From Candidatus Nitrosopumilus limneticus (GTDB lineage: Archaea > Thermoproteota > Nitrososphaeria > Nitrososphaerales > Nitrosopumilaceae): a stretch of 64,000 nucleotides of DNA. Made by a program: the position numbers and the translations under genes. This document shows positions 25,584 to 35,005 of this stretch, one piece after another; the stretch's first letter is position 1, and each line of letters opens with the position of its first letter. The notes below the pieces were generated by a model, which was given only the letters and a program-made list of their open reading frames with translations, was not told where the DNA came from and ran no database searches. Location: the NCBI GenBank assembly GCA_022117465.1, contig JAHCGZ010000003.1, positions 124,001 to 188,000 on the forward strand, in the 5' to 3' direction.

Positions 25584-26012
25584 ATGTCTAAATTTTCTAT
25601 TATTAGTAATGATTTCAATGAAGGTGAAGAAATTCCTAAGGAATTTGGTTACAAATTTGAAAATAAGGAACCTAAATTAGTTTTTAAAAATATTCCAGAA
25701 GGTACTAAAAGTATTGGGTTAATTATGGATGATCCTGATGCAATGGCTGCAGTTGGAAAAATTTGGGTTCATTGGTTACAATATTTTAATTATCCATCAC
25801 AAAATTTGATTATAGAAGGAAAAACTGATTTTGGTGAAATTGGATATGGTGGACCAGCACCACCTAATGGACGTCATACATACATTTTCAAAGCATACGC
25901 ACTTGATATTGTACCTGCTTTGAAAAAAGGTTATTCTAAACTAGAATTAGAAAATACTATGAAAGGTCATATTCTTGCAGAAGCTAAATTAACTGGAACT
26001 TTTACACCTTAA
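25584..26012 (+). CDS. YbhB/YbcL-type phosphatidylethanolamine-binding protein (PEBP)
   Basis: A small PEBP/Raf-kinase-inhibitor-like protein of about 142 residues. The anion-binding pocket motifs are visible: 'IMDDPDAM' near residue 46 (DPD), 'WVHWLQYFN' near residue 58 and 'GYGGPAPPNGRHTYIFKAYAL' from about residue 90, which contains the GPxPPxGxH signature. There is no signal peptide, so it is cytosolic. I prefer ATG 25584 over the TTG nine bases earlier. The ligand and role in archaea are not established. It ends 10 bases from the convergent nop10 stop. Confidence 0.9.
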   Translation: MSKFSIISNDFNEGEEIPKEFGYKFENKEPKLVFKNIPEGTKSIGLIMDDPDAMAAVGKIWVHWLQYFNYPSQNLIIEGKTDFGEIGYGGPAPPNGRHTYIFKAYALDIVPALKKGYSKLELENTMKGHILAEAKLTGTFTP

Positions 26013-26022
26013 ATTTTATTTT

Positions 26023-26178
26023 TTAGGAATATCTTTCAGCTAATCTATATCTCATATATTTATCGTCTGGTGAAAATTTTGCTGGATGCACTGATTTAGT
26101 ATCTCCATCACACTTTGGACATTTATCCTTTAAGGTATAATGACTACATTTTGAACATTTTCGTAATTGAAATCTCAT
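26023..26178 (-). CDS. nop10: Ribosome biogenesis protein Nop10 (H/ACA RNP)
   Basis: A 51-residue protein of the H/ACA RNP that guides pseudouridylation of rRNA with Cbf5, Gar1 and L7Ae. It has the short zinc ribbon 'CSKCSHYTLKDKCPKC' at residues 8-23, then 'HPAKFSPDDKYMRYRL', the Nop10 signature that contacts Cbf5. The reading frame runs from ATG at 26178 to TAA at 26023. It begins one base after the stop of aIF2 alpha, so the two are one transcription unit, the usual archaeal order. Confidence 0.93.
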   Translation of the reverse strand: MRFQLRKCSKCSHYTLKDKCPKCDGDTKSVHPAKFSPDDKYMRYRLAERYS

Positions 26179-26179
26179 T

Positions 26180-26971
26180 TTAATTTTCTCTTGATTTTTT
26201 GGATTCTTCTCTTGTAAATTTGAAAAGACCCTTTTTCTTTTCTATGTTAGTTTGAATTTCTTCAAGAATTGGTTTTAATGATTTTTCAGCAGATTTAAAA
26301 TCTTCAGCAGTAATTGATATTCTATATTTTGGTGCTCCTAAATATGTAATATCCATTGTTGATTCTTTTTTAATTGTATCCAATAATATTTTTTTAATTA
26401 TCTCAACTCCATCTGATGAATTATTAGTTATTTCCATAATGCCCCTAATTTCTACTGAAGGTACTTTAATTTTTAAACAAATTTCTTCAATTGCAGTTGT
26501 AATTTTTTTTGTAAGTTTAAGATCTGTAATTACACTAATTCCATTTCTTGCAATTTCCATGAATCCATCATAAACAGAATCAAATTTTGTATAGAATTTG
26601 TCTTCCAATTTTTCAATTTCTTCATCTGATAATTTTACTTTTTCTTTAAGATTTTCTAATAACGTTTTACCTTTTTCATATTTTTTAACTTCCTTTAGTT
26701 TCTGTTTTTTTTGATCTTTTGAAACTTGTTTTAATGATAAATCAATATCTCCTGCTTTTATTTTTTTTACAAGTAAAACTTTCTTTTCACCATCTTTTAC
26801 AAATCTATTAACAGATCTAATCCATCCTGGTGCAATTTCTGAAATATGTAAAAATCCCTGAATATCATCATATTCATCTAATGTAACGTATGCCCCATGA
26901 TCCATTACCTTAGTAATTGTGGCTAGAATAATTTCCCCTTGCTCAGGCATTTCTTGAATTTCAGTAGACAA
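26180..26971 (-). CDS. eif2a: Translation initiation factor 2 alpha subunit
   Basis: The alpha subunit of aIF2. It begins with an S1-type OB domain ('GEIILATITKVMDHGAYVTL' near residue 12, 'GFLHISEIAPGWIRSV' near residue 39), followed by a helical middle and a C-terminal alpha-beta domain that contacts the gamma subunit. 263 residues is the standard archaeal size. It is directly followed by nop10 and lies 40 bases downstream of cobO on the same strand. The co-directional cobO is probably an accidental neighbour. Confidence 0.95.
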   Translation of the reverse strand: MSTEIQEMPEQGEIILATITKVMDHGAYVTLDEYDDIQGFLHISEIAPGWIRSVNRFVKDGEKKVLLVKKIKAGDIDLSLKQVSKDQKKQKLKEVKKYEKGKTLLENLKEKVKLSDEEIEKLEDKFYTKFDSVYDGFMEIARNGISVITDLKLTKKITTAIEEICLKIKVPSVEIRGIMEITNNSSDGVEIIKKILLDTIKKESTMDITYLGAPKYRISITAEDFKSAEKSLKPILEEIQTNIEKKKGLFKFTREESKKSREN

Positions 26972-27011
26972 TTCTTCTAAAACTTTCCATTCTGTAAATT
27001 AATGTTGCTCG

Positions 27012-27545
27012 TTAGAAATCAATCCCTTTTTTTGCTTTAATACCCTGTTGAAATGGATGTTTAATTTCTTTCATTTCTGTTACTAAATCTGCAACCTCAA
27101 TTAGTTCTTTCTTAGCATAATTACCTGTTAAAATTAAATCTACATTTTGAGGTTTAGATTTAACTAAATCCAAAACATCACTAAGTGAAATTAAATCAAG
27201 ATTTACTGCATAATTTATTTCATCTAAAATTACTATATCGTATTTTCCTGATTGAATTTTTTCATTACTAATTTTTATTGCCTCTTTTGCAATTTTTTGA
27301 TGATCCGTTTTTGTACTTTTATCATCTATAATACCAACAAATCCTTTACCTATTGCAATCATTTCAAATTCTGGTTCTAATCTTTTTGATGAATCCATTT
27401 CACCATAATGCCATGATCCCTTGATAAATTGAATCATGCATATTTTCTTTTTATATCCGGTAGCTCTTAATGCAATTCCTAATGCAGCAGTTGTTTTACC
27501 CTTACCTTTTCCTGTATAAACAATTGTTAAGCCTTTTTCTACCAT
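27012..27545 (-). CDS. cobO: Cob(I)yrinic acid a,c-diamide adenosyltransferase (CobO/BtuR type)
   Basis: Transfers the adenosyl group from ATP to the corrin cobalt, forming the upper ligand of adenosylcobalamin. The 177-residue protein has the P-loop 'YTGKGKGKTTAALGIALRATG' region at residues 10-30, 'MIQFIKGSW' near residue 37 and 'DIVILDEINYAVN' near residue 104 (Walker B), typical of the CobA/BtuR family rather than PduO. It is divergent from cbiA, with an 84-base region between the starts that probably holds promoters for both directions. Confidence 0.93.
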   Translation of the reverse strand: MVEKGLTIVYTGKGKGKTTAALGIALRATGYKKKICMIQFIKGSWHYGEMDSSKRLEPEFEMIAIGKGFVGIIDDKSTKTDHQKIAKEAIKISNEKIQSGKYDIVILDEINYAVNLDLISLSDVLDLVKSKPQNVDLILTGNYAKKELIEVADLVTEMKEIKHPFQQGIKAKKGIDF

Positions 27546-27629
27546 AATTACTCATTAATTTTTATCACTAAAAACATTCGTTATTTTTCGAGGTATCAAT
27601 TTAAATAAAAAAAAAATTCTACACATACA

Positions 27630-28986
27630 TTGAAAATCAAAAGAATTGTTTTAGCAGGAGCAACTAGTGGTGTTGGTAAAACATCGATCACATGTTCAAT
27701 TATCTATGCTTTACAAAAAAAAGGTTTTTCTGTACAACCTTTCAAAGTAGGTCCTGACTACATTGATCCTAGTTACCTAACAACTATTTCAAAAAATAAA
27801 ACATATAATCTCGATGTATGGTTAATGGGTCAAAAACAAGTTTTAGATAGTTTTGTTTCTCATTCAAATTCTGATATTTCAATTATTGAGGGTGTTATGG
27901 GATATTATGATGGATTTGAAGGCAATTCTAATTATGCAAGTACTCATCATGTGGCATCGATAACTAAATCTCCTGTAATTTTGATATTAGATGCAAGTAA
28001 AACTGCTCGTTCGATTGGTGCAACTGCTTTAGGATTTCAAAAATTTCATAGAAATTCAAGAATTGTTGGAATCATTTTAAATAAAATTGGAAGTAAAAAA
28101 CATGAAATTCTTTGTAGAGATGCTTTAGAGAAAACAAAACTACCTATTGTTGGTATAATTCCCAAAAATCCTAACTTAAATTTAGAATCAAGACATCTTG
28201 GATTAATTTCTACGTATGATAATAAAATTTTAAAAAATAAACTAGAAAAAACTTCAAAAATAATTTCTGAATCATTAGATGTTAATGGAATTATTAAAAT
28301 TCTTAAAAATCCTATCTCCCTTTCAAAAAATAAACCTAGTACCTCTAAAAAAACTAAAGTAAAAATTGCAGTTGCTTTAGATAATTCTTTTAATTTTTAC
28401 TATGATGATAATTTGAATGCATTACGCCGTCAAGGTGCATCACTAACTTTTTTTAGTCCAATAAAAGATAAAAGAATTCCAAAATGTGATGGATTATACA
28501 TAGGAGGTGGATTTCCTGAAATTTTAGGACATAATCTTTCAAAAAAATCAAATCATGAAAAAATCAATTAAAAAATTATCTGAAGATAACTTTCCTATTT
28601 ATGCAGAATGTGGTGGATTGATGTATCTAACTAAATCTATTACTAATAATGAAAAAAAATACAAAATGGTTGGTTTGTTTGATGCTGAAACAGTAATGAC
28701 AAAAAAAATGAGGCTAAATTATACGAAAGGAAAAATATCTAACCAAAATATTCTTTCTGATACTTTGCATGGATTTCGCGGTCATGAATTTCATTATTCA
28801 CAATTAGAATCTGTAGCATCTGATTCAAAATTTGCTTTTAATTTAGATATTGGTGAAGGAATAATAAATCATCAAGATGGAATAATTCAAAATAATACTC
28901 TTGCTTCATATGGTCATCTTTACTTTGATAGTTCTAATTATGCAGAAATTTTTGTAAAAAATTGTTTGAATGAATCACGTAGATGA
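27630..28986 (+). CDS. cbiA: Cobyrinate a,c-diamide synthase CbiA, frameshifted in this sequence
   Basis: Amidates the a and c acetates of cobyrinate with glutamine and ATP. The first 310 residues form the dethiobiotin-synthetase-like ATPase ('GATSGVGKTSITCSIIYAL', 'KVGPDYIDPSYL'). The second part is the glutaminase domain with the catalytic Cys in 'IYAECGGLMYL'. The frame breaks at the A7 run 28541-28547; removing one A joins 'GHNLSKNQIMKKSI' in one frame. The start is TTG 27630, which gives the typical 'KIKRIVLAGATSG' N-terminus. The 3' end overlaps the convergent cbiC by 12 bases. Confidence 0.88.
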
Positions 28987-29616
28987 TTCTTCTCTAATTA
29001 ATTTAAAAATAGCATTAATTATTGCTGAAGCTGAAGAGCTTCCTCCTTTTCTTCCTACATTAGTAATAAATGGAGTTCCTTCCAATTTTGTTAATTCTTC
29101 TTTTGATTCTGGTGCACAGATAAACCCAACTGGAATTCCTATGATTAACGCTGGTTTTACTATACCTTCTCTTACCATTTCAATTACTTCCATTAACGCT
29201 GTTGGTGCATTTCCTATGGCAACTATTCCTCCATTGATATCATTTTTTGCAACTCTCATTGAAACTTGAGAACGTGTTTTTCCTTCATGTTTTGCTAGTT
29301 GCATAATTTCTGGTTTAGATATATTACAAATTATATTATTTCCAAAATCTTTTGGATTTTGTTTATTTAGACCACCTATCACTCCATTTACATCTACTAC
29401 TATACTACATCCATTTTTGAGAGCATTCATACCACTTTGTATTGCATCTTTTTGAAAAATGAGCCTATTTTTACCTGCAAAATCAAAATCAGCAGTAGAA
29501 TGAATAACACGTCTTACAATTGGCCATTCTTTTTTATTATAATTATGTGAACCAATTTCATCTTCAATCATTTTCATACTAGCGTCTTCAATTGATTGAC
29601 CTTTCTCAGTTTGCAT
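28975..29616 (-). CDS. cbiC: Cobalt-precorrin-8 methylmutase CbiC
   Basis: Moves the C11 methyl to C12, giving cobyrinate. The catalytic His lies in 'RRVIHSTADFDF' near residue 39, and 'CSIVVDVNGVIGGL' and 'GNAPTALMEVIEMV' are conserved CbiC segments. 213 residues is normal. Its start lies within the 3' end of cbiX (11-base overlap) and its stop overlaps the convergent cbiA end. It is the last gene of the reverse-strand run cbiD-cbiG-cbiX-cbiC. Confidence 0.93.
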   Translation of the reverse strand: MQTEKGQSIEDASMKMIEDEIGSHNYNKKEWPIVRRVIHSTADFDFAGKNRLIFQKDAIQSGMNALKNGCSIVVDVNGVIGGLNKQNPKDFGNNIICNISKPEIMQLAKHEGKTRSQVSMRVAKNDINGGIVAIGNAPTALMEVIEMVREGIVKPALIIGIPVGFICAPESKEELTKLEGTPFITNVGRKGGSSSASAIINAIFKLIREESST

Positions 29617-30358
29617 TCTCTACTTCCTTTGCTCTTTCTAATATTAAATCAATCATTTTTTCATCTGTTCCAATATGTTTTGTAATATAGCTTTTTTTAA
29701 TCTTAGAATTTTTTAATGCTGGAATTAAATCATTATTGATATCTGTTTTTACGTGTGCTCCTTCATGAAGAAAATAAAATACATTTATCAGAACATTAGG
29801 ATTATTTTTTTCACAATTTTTAATTCCTTCAACAATATCTGGTTGTTCTATTTCTAACCATGATCTACTTACATTTCTATAATTATCTTTTAATTCATTT
29901 ACAATATAATCAAGTGATCTTCGTGCATTAGGATCCACACTTCCATGACCAATAATCATGACATCCACATCCTTATCTTCAAAAGTAATTTGATTTTCTT
30001 TTAATGTTGAGTTTACTCTACTTTGAACTATTTCTACTAAAGTTTTATGCATCAGCATTGGTTTAGTAACGAGAAATTTTATTCTGGTATCTTTTTGAAA
30101 TTTCATCACATCTGTAACTGCATTTTTTACTTTTTTTCCTGGATATAGAAAATATGGAACTATTGTAAGTGAATCAATATCTTGTTTTAGAGATTTTTCA
30201 ATTCCATCCTCAATATATGGAGGCTCAACTTCTAAAAAACAATAATCAACAAAAGTATAATCTCCTTTAATTCTAATTCCTTCACAAATCACTTCTAATT
30301 CTTCAGATGCTTCTCTTTGTCTACTTCCCCTATCTATTAGTAATAATCCTCGTTTCAA
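29606..30358 (-). CDS. cbiX: Sirohydrochlorin cobaltochelatase CbiX, two-domain form
   Basis: Inserts cobalt into sirohydrochlorin, the entry step of the anaerobic corrin route. The 250 residues hold two chelatase repeats. In the second, the metal-site histidines are present: 'IIGHGS' (His138) and 'LHEGAHVKTD' (His202). In the first, the equivalents are Arg10 ('IDRGSR') and Lys76 ('YPGKKV'), so the N-terminal repeat should not bind metal. Two-domain relatives such as B. subtilis SirB keep the site in the N-terminal half. The gene overlaps cbiG by 4 bases and cbiC by 11, which indicates an operon. Confidence 0.88.
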   Translation of the reverse strand: MKRGLLLIDRGSRQREASEELEVICEGIRIKGDYTFVDYCFLEVEPPYIEDGIEKSLKQDIDSLTIVPYFLYPGKKVKNAVTDVMKFQKDTRIKFLVTKPMLMHKTLVEIVQSRVNSTLKENQITFEDKDVDVMIIGHGSVDPNARRSLDYIVNELKDNYRNVSRSWLEIEQPDIVEGIKNCEKNNPNVLINVFYFLHEGAHVKTDINNDLIPALKNSKIKKSYITKHIGTDEKMIDLILERAKEVENAN

Positions 30359-31407
30359 TCTATTTTCCTCGCAATTGCTATTGTTAAATTTGGTGGGAAT
30401 TTTTGTTTTTCTACAATTAATTTCCCTTTTGATACTTTAATTGCAGCAGCTTCAGAAACACTTGCTGTGCCCTCAAATGCTTTCACTGTACTGGATGGAT
30501 TTGGAGTAATAATTTCAGCAAGTTCTTCTCTATCAACATATTCTACAGGTATCTGCATTTCTTTTCCAAGATCTATTAATCCTTGAACATCATTAGGTTT
30601 TTTTATTGAAACTAACTTAGCAATTGATTTTGAACTTAAACTAAATTCTTTTAAACAGTGTTCTATTCCTTCTTTGATTGTATCTTTTGTTGTATCCCAA
30701 TGCAATCCAATACCAATCACTAAACTTTGAGGACGATATATTACAGATTCTTGAGATAATACATTATCAATAATTTTATCTGAAATTATAAGATGTGCTT
30801 TGGAATTTGAATTTTTTAATTCTTCTAAACTATTATAAATTGTAACATTTTTTGGCAATTCTTTATACCATTTTTGATTATTTGCTTGTTGAAAAACACC
30901 TATAGGTTCTGCATTCACCATGTGTGCACTAATTTTAGTTACAGTTGATTCATCATCAATTTTCCAACCAAATTCTCTTCCTACTAAATCCACTGAAATT
31001 GTGTTGTTAACATCTGCTGCAGTTGTTATAACTGGTAATGCATTTAATTTTTCAGAAATTTCTTGAGTTAATTCATTTGCTCCCCCAATATGTCCTGATA
31101 ATACACTAATTACAAAATTTGTCTTATCATCAATAACAATTACTGCTGGATCTGTTTTCTTATCTTTCAAATATGGTGCAATTAATCTAATAACTGCACC
31201 TAAAGAAAAAATACAAATTAACCCATTAGAATTTTTAAAAAGTTCAATAATTTTATCTGTTGTAGCCTCAGAATACCATGTTATAGAATTGTTTTCATTT
31301 GATAATTTGACTGGTGCAAAAATTTCCCAATTAGGAAAAAATTCTTTTAATTTTTCTCCAACATTGATACCATTTTTAGTAATTGCAAGAACTGATACCT
31401 TTTCCAT
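30355..31407 (-). CDS. cbiG: Cobalt-precorrin-5A hydrolase CbiG
   Basis: Opens the delta-lactone of cobalt-precorrin-5A with loss of acetaldehyde during ring contraction. The protein has the N-terminal CbiG domain ('GLICIFSLGAVIRLIAPYL' near residue 64, 'VISVLSGHIGGANELT' near residue 106), a middle region and the C-terminal CbiG/CobE domain ('VIGIGLHWDTTKDTI', 'EGTASVSEAAAI'). About 350 residues is normal. ATG 31407 ('MEKVSVLAITKNG') is preferred to a TTG two codons upstream. It is read with cbiD and overlaps cbiX by 4 bases. Confidence 0.92.
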   Translation of the reverse strand: MEKVSVLAITKNGINVGEKLKEFFPNWEIFAPVKLSNENNSITWYSEATTDKIIELFKNSNGLICIFSLGAVIRLIAPYLKDKKTDPAVIVIDDKTNFVISVLSGHIGGANELTQEISEKLNALPVITTAADVNNTISVDLVGREFGWKIDDESTVTKISAHMVNAEPIGVFQQANNQKWYKELPKNVTIYNSLEELKNSNSKAHLIISDKIIDNVLSQESVIYRPQSLVIGIGLHWDTTKDTIKEGIEHCLKEFSLSSKSIAKLVSIKKPNDVQGLIDLGKEMQIPVEYVDREELAEIITPNPSSTVKAFEGTASVSEAAAIKVSKGKLIVEKQKFPPNLTIAIARKID

Positions 31408-31438
31408 GATCAAAACTTTCTAACTTTAATAAAATACC

Positions 31439-32542
31439 TTACTCTTGTGATTTTCTTGCAAGTATTTCTCCTTCAAAATCAAATAATATTACATCTATAG
31501 GAACTTTTTCTTCAGAGTGTTTTCTCATGTGTCTGTAAGTTTCACTACAAATTAGTTCAAAAAATCCCGAAATATTATTTTCTTTAATTATTTCTGAAAC
31601 ATGTCTAGCAGTATTTGCTTTTTTAATACTTTCAATAACTTTTTCATTTGCATTTACCTTTTTAGCTAATTCTGATAAAAAGTTCATATCTACTTTTGAT
31701 CCTTTAACATGAGTTTGTTTAACACCTGCAGCCATTTTTGCAAGTTTTCCAATAAATCCAACAACATATGCTTTTTTGATATTTTTTCTACCACATTGTT
31801 GTATTGTGTATCCTGAAAAATCACCCATTTGTACAAAACAATGTATTGGTAAATCTACAATCGTTTTTGCATATTCCTCACTTCTTCCACCTGTAGTTAA
31901 TACTACAATTTCATTTCCTGTTGCAATTGCAACATCCAAATTTTGTCTAATTGATGCTGCATATGATGCTGTAGAAAATGGAATTACAATTCCACTAGTT
32001 CCTAAAATGGAAATCCCATCTTTGATACCTAATCTAGGGTTATCTGTTTTTGGTGCTAATTCTTTTCCTTTTGGAACTGAAATTATAATTTTTATTCCTT
32101 TTTTTTCAAGAATTTGTTTTCCAACCTCTCTTAAATTTTCATTAATCATTTTTTTAGGTACGGGATTAATTGCTGGTTTTCCTATTTCTAAACCTAAACC
32201 AGGTTTTGTAACAATTCCAACACCTTCACCCCCATCTATATCAATTTCATTTATTTTCTCTGTAAATGATAATTCTACAATTATTTCAGCACCATGAGTT
32301 ACATCTGGATCATCCCCACCATTCTTTATGACAGAGCACTTTGCTTTTTCATTTTCAAAAATACAAGATTCTAGTGGAATTTGAAGAAACGAACCTCTAG
32401 GTAAAATAATATCTACATTTTGAATTTTTTTTTGATTAATAATTGATAATAATGCAGCTTTTGCAGCAGCAGTAGCACAACTTCCAGTAGTATACCCTGT
32501 TTTTAATTCCACTTTTTCCTCTACCATGTTTTTCATATTCAT
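31439..32542 (-). CDS. cbiD: Cobalt-precorrin-5B C1-methyltransferase CbiD
   Basis: Methylates C1 of the contracted ring in the cobalt-early pathway; its presence marks that pathway. The signature 'KTGYTTGSCATAAAKAAL' lies near residue 14, 'NGGDDPDVTHGAEI' near residue 74 and 'GTSGIVIPFSTASYAASI' near residue 179. At 367 residues it has the family length. The first codons contain three Met; the conserved region begins after the third, so the exact start is uncertain. It leads the operon cbiD-cbiG-cbiX-cbiC. Confidence 0.93.
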   Translation of the reverse strand: MNMKNMVEEKVELKTGYTTGSCATAAAKAALLSIINQKKIQNVDIILPRGSFLQIPLESCIFENEKAKCSVIKNGGDDPDVTHGAEIIVELSFTEKINEIDIDGGEGVGIVTKPGLGLEIGKPAINPVPKKMINENLREVGKQILEKKGIKIIISVPKGKELAPKTDNPRLGIKDGISILGTSGIVIPFSTASYAASIRQNLDVAIATGNEIVVLTTGGRSEEYAKTIVDLPIHCFVQMGDFSGYTIQQCGRKNIKKAYVVGFIGKLAKMAAGVKQTHVKGSKVDMNFLSELAKKVNANEKVIESIKKANTARHVSEIIKENNISGFFELICSETYRHMRKHSEEKVPIDVILFDFEGEILARKSQE

Positions 32543-32620
32543 TTTCTAGTATTAACTCTTATTTGATTAATTTTGAAACTCTCTGAATAGATTTAAAATT
32601 AAAAGTAAATTTAGATTATT

Positions 32621-33490
32621 ATGGTTAAACGTATTAAAATTGTTATTATTGGAGCAAATGGATTTGTTGCAAAAAATCTTAGAAAATATTTATCTAAAAA
32701 TAATTTTGATTTAATTTCAATTTCACGCAATGATTTTAAAGAATATAAAAATGAAAAAAAAATTATTTCAAATAATTATGATGAAAAAATTATTGTTAAA
32801 AAAATTAAAAATTGTGATGCACTAATTCATCTTGTGGGATTGGGTAAACAATCTATTGATATTGATTATGAAATGATAAATGTTAATTTTACAAATCATA
32901 TTGTAAATTTAGCTAAAAAAGCAAAAATTAAAAAAATTATCTATAATAGCGGTCTTGGCGTTTCAAGTAAAACCACTATAGGATATTTTATTTCTAAATA
33001 TAAGGCAGAAAAAATTATTATCAATTCTGGTTTAAATTATACCATTTTTAGACCATCATACATTGTTGGAACAGATGATTTATTTACAAAATTTTTAAAA
33101 AAACAGATTAAACTTAAAAGAATTGAAATTCCTGGTTCTGGAAATTACTCTATTCAACCAATTTCTATTAAAGATGTAGTAAAAATTTTTCTTCAATCAC
33201 TTAATCATATTAAATTTAATAATAAAATAATTGATCTTGTTGGTCCTGATTATATTACATTTAAACAATATGTAAAACTTTTTTCAAAAGGAACTAAAAC
33301 AGAAATTAAAAAAATTAATTTAGAAAATGCATATTATGATGCCATAACTAATTCAAAATCTAATTTTGGAATAGATGATCTAAATATTCTAATTGGTGAT
33401 TTTAAAGGCAATTATAATAAATTACAGAAAATAACTCAAATGAAATTTGAATCTGTTATTGAATTATTAAAATCCGGCAGATTGCTTTAG
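32621..33490 (+). CDS. NAD(P)-binding SDR protein, NDUFA9-like (atypical)
   Basis: A 289-residue extended/atypical short-chain dehydrogenase. The Rossmann motif '[17 protein letters not shown]' is at the N-terminus, '[10 protein letters not shown]' near residue 67, and the catalytic-like Tyr/Lys pair in '[12 protein letters not shown]' near residue 124 has the YxxxK form. '[10 protein letters not shown]' near residue 145 is typical of NDUFA9/NmrA-like proteins. The substrate is unknown. It is divergent from cbiD, and its 3' end overlaps metK by 24 bases on the opposite strand. It is very Lys/Asn-rich and AT-extreme compared with neighbours. Confidence 0.75.
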   Translation: MVKRIKIVIIGANGFVAKNLRKYLSKNNFDLISISRNDFKEYKNEKKIISNNYDEKIIVKKIKNCDALIHLVGLGKQSIDIDYEMINVNFTNHIVNLAKKAKIKKIIYNSGLGVSSKTTIGYFISKYKAEKIIINSGLNYTIFRPSYIVGTDDLFTKFLKKQIKLKRIEIPGSGNYSIQPISIKDVVKIFLQSLNHIKFNNKIIDLVGPDYITFKQYVKLFSKGTKTEIKKINLENAYYDAITNSKSNFGIDDLNILIGDFKGNYNKLQKITQMKFESVIELLKSGRLL

Positions 33491-34633
33491 TGATTCTACT
33501 TTGTTTGTTTTTTCCCAACTAAATTCAGGTTCATTTCTTCCAAAATGTCCATATGATGCTGTTTTTTTATAAATTGGTCTTTTCAAATCTAATTGTGAAA
33601 TAATACCTGAAGGTTTCATATTAAAATTTTTTCTAACTAATTCTTCTATTTGTTTTTCTGGAATTTTATTTGTTCCAAAAGTATTGACATATAGTGATAC
33701 AGGTTCTGCTACACCTATTGCATATGCTAGTTGAACTTCACATCTGTCTGCAAATTTTGCTGCTACAAGGTTTTTTGCAATATATCTACACATGTAACAT
33801 GCTGATCTATCTACTTTAGATGGGTCCTTTCCTGAAAAAGCTCCACCACCATGTCTTCCAAATCCACCATAACTATCAACAATTATTTTTCTTCCAGTTA
33901 ATCCAGTATCACCATGTGGTCCCCCAATCACAAATTTTCCTGTAGGATTAATGTGAATTTTAATTTCATTATTCCATAATTTTCCTAAAACAGGCTTAAT
34001 CACTTTATCAATAATCTCCTTTGAAATTTCTTCTTGAGAAATTTCAGGTGCATGTTGTGTTGAAATTACAACTGTTTCTATTTTTATTGGTTTATCATCT
34101 TCATATCTTACTGAAACTTGAGATTTTCCATCTGGTCTTACCCATGATAATGTTTTATTTCGTCTAACTTCTGATAATTTTTGAATTAGTTTATGAGCTA
34201 TTAAAATTGGCATTGGCATTAATTCTTCTGTTTCATTTGTTGCATAACCAAACATTAATCCTTGATCTCCTGCACCTTGTTCTTTTTTTTCACTTGCTGT
34301 AACTCCTTGACTAATATCTGGACTTTGTGAATGTAATCTTAAATCAACTTTACAAGTGTCAGCATCAAACATCAATTCTTTATCATTATATCCAATTTCT
34401 CTAATTGTTTTTCTAACTAATTCTTCTTGGGCTTTTTTATCAAAAACTGCTTTAGATGTTACTTCTCCAGATACTACTACAAAATCTGTGGTAACCATTG
34501 TCTCAACTGCTACTCTTGAATCTGGATCTTGTTTAAGATATTCATCTAAAAATGCATCTGAAATATTGTCACATATTTTATCCGGATGACCTTCTGTTAC
34601 TGATTCTGATGTAAATAGAAAAGTCTTGGTCAT
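33467..34633 (-). CDS. metK: S-adenosylmethionine synthetase, bacterial MetK type
   Basis: Makes S-adenosylmethionine from Met and ATP. Sequence signatures are those of the bacterial/eukaryotic family, not the archaeal MAT: '[20 protein letters not shown]' at the N-terminus, '[12 protein letters not shown]' near residue 121 and '[17 protein letters not shown]' near residue 257. 388 residues is the standard MetK length. Its product feeds the many SAM-dependent enzymes in this window (CbiT, L, F, D and the radical SAM protein). It is read in the same direction as, and 18 bases downstream of, the Lsm gene. Confidence 0.95.
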   Translation of the reverse strand: MTKTFLFTSESVTEGHPDKICDNISDAFLDEYLKQDPDSRVAVETMVTTDFVVVSGEVTSKAVFDKKAQEELVRKTIREIGYNDKELMFDADTCKVDLRLHSQSPDISQGVTASEKKEQGAGDQGLMFGYATNETEELMPMPILIAHKLIQKLSEVRRNKTLSWVRPDGKSQVSVRYEDDKPIKIETVVISTQHAPEISQEEISKEIIDKVIKPVLGKLWNNEIKIHINPTGKFVIGGPHGDTGLTGRKIIVDSYGGFGRHGGGAFSGKDPSKVDRSACYMCRYIAKNLVAAKFADRCEVQLAYAIGVAEPVSLYVNTFGTNKIPEKQIEELVRKNFNMKPSGIISQLDLKRPIYKKTASYGHFGRNEPEFSWEKTNKVESLKQSAGF

Positions 34634-34651
34634 AAAACCACTTTTAATTAA

Positions 34652-34918
34652 TTAAAGTTCATTTTCTAATTTGATAAATAATACGTTGTTTCCTCTAACG
34701 ATTACTCTGCCATAATTTGCTATAGTTTTACCGTCATGAAGCTCTTCTGCGTCAGTCATTATCAAATTCATATATGAATCAACATTATCCATCTTACCTT
34801 TGTACTCTACTTCGTTCTTTAATCTCACTGTTACTTTTTTCTTTGTGCTTTTTTGGAGAATTGTTAATGGTCTTTTTGCACTGTTTGTTTGGGACACTAA
34901 ATGTTCACTTATTTTCAA
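34652..34918 (-). CDS. Sm-like archaeal protein (Lsm)
   Basis: An 88-residue Sm-fold RNA-binding protein that normally forms heptameric rings on U-rich RNA. The Sm1 motif is seen in 'VTVRLKNEVEYKGKMDNVDSYMNLIM' (residues 28-54), and Sm2 in 'GRVIVRGNNVLFIKL' near residue 70, with the RG pair that lines the RNA pore. The length is typical of archaeal SmAP. It lies upstream of metK on the same strand and is divergent from the RadB-like gene. Confidence 0.93.
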   Translation of the reverse strand: MKISEHLVSQTNSAKRPLTILQKSTKKKVTVRLKNEVEYKGKMDNVDSYMNLIMTDAEELHDGKTIANYGRVIVRGNNVLFIKLENEL

Positions 34919-35005
34919 AACTTCCTGTCTAGCATAAAAGCCTTGCCACGCTTGTAAAAATTATAATTCTTTAAATTTTTTCTTCTTTTTCTATAAATTG
35001 TATAC

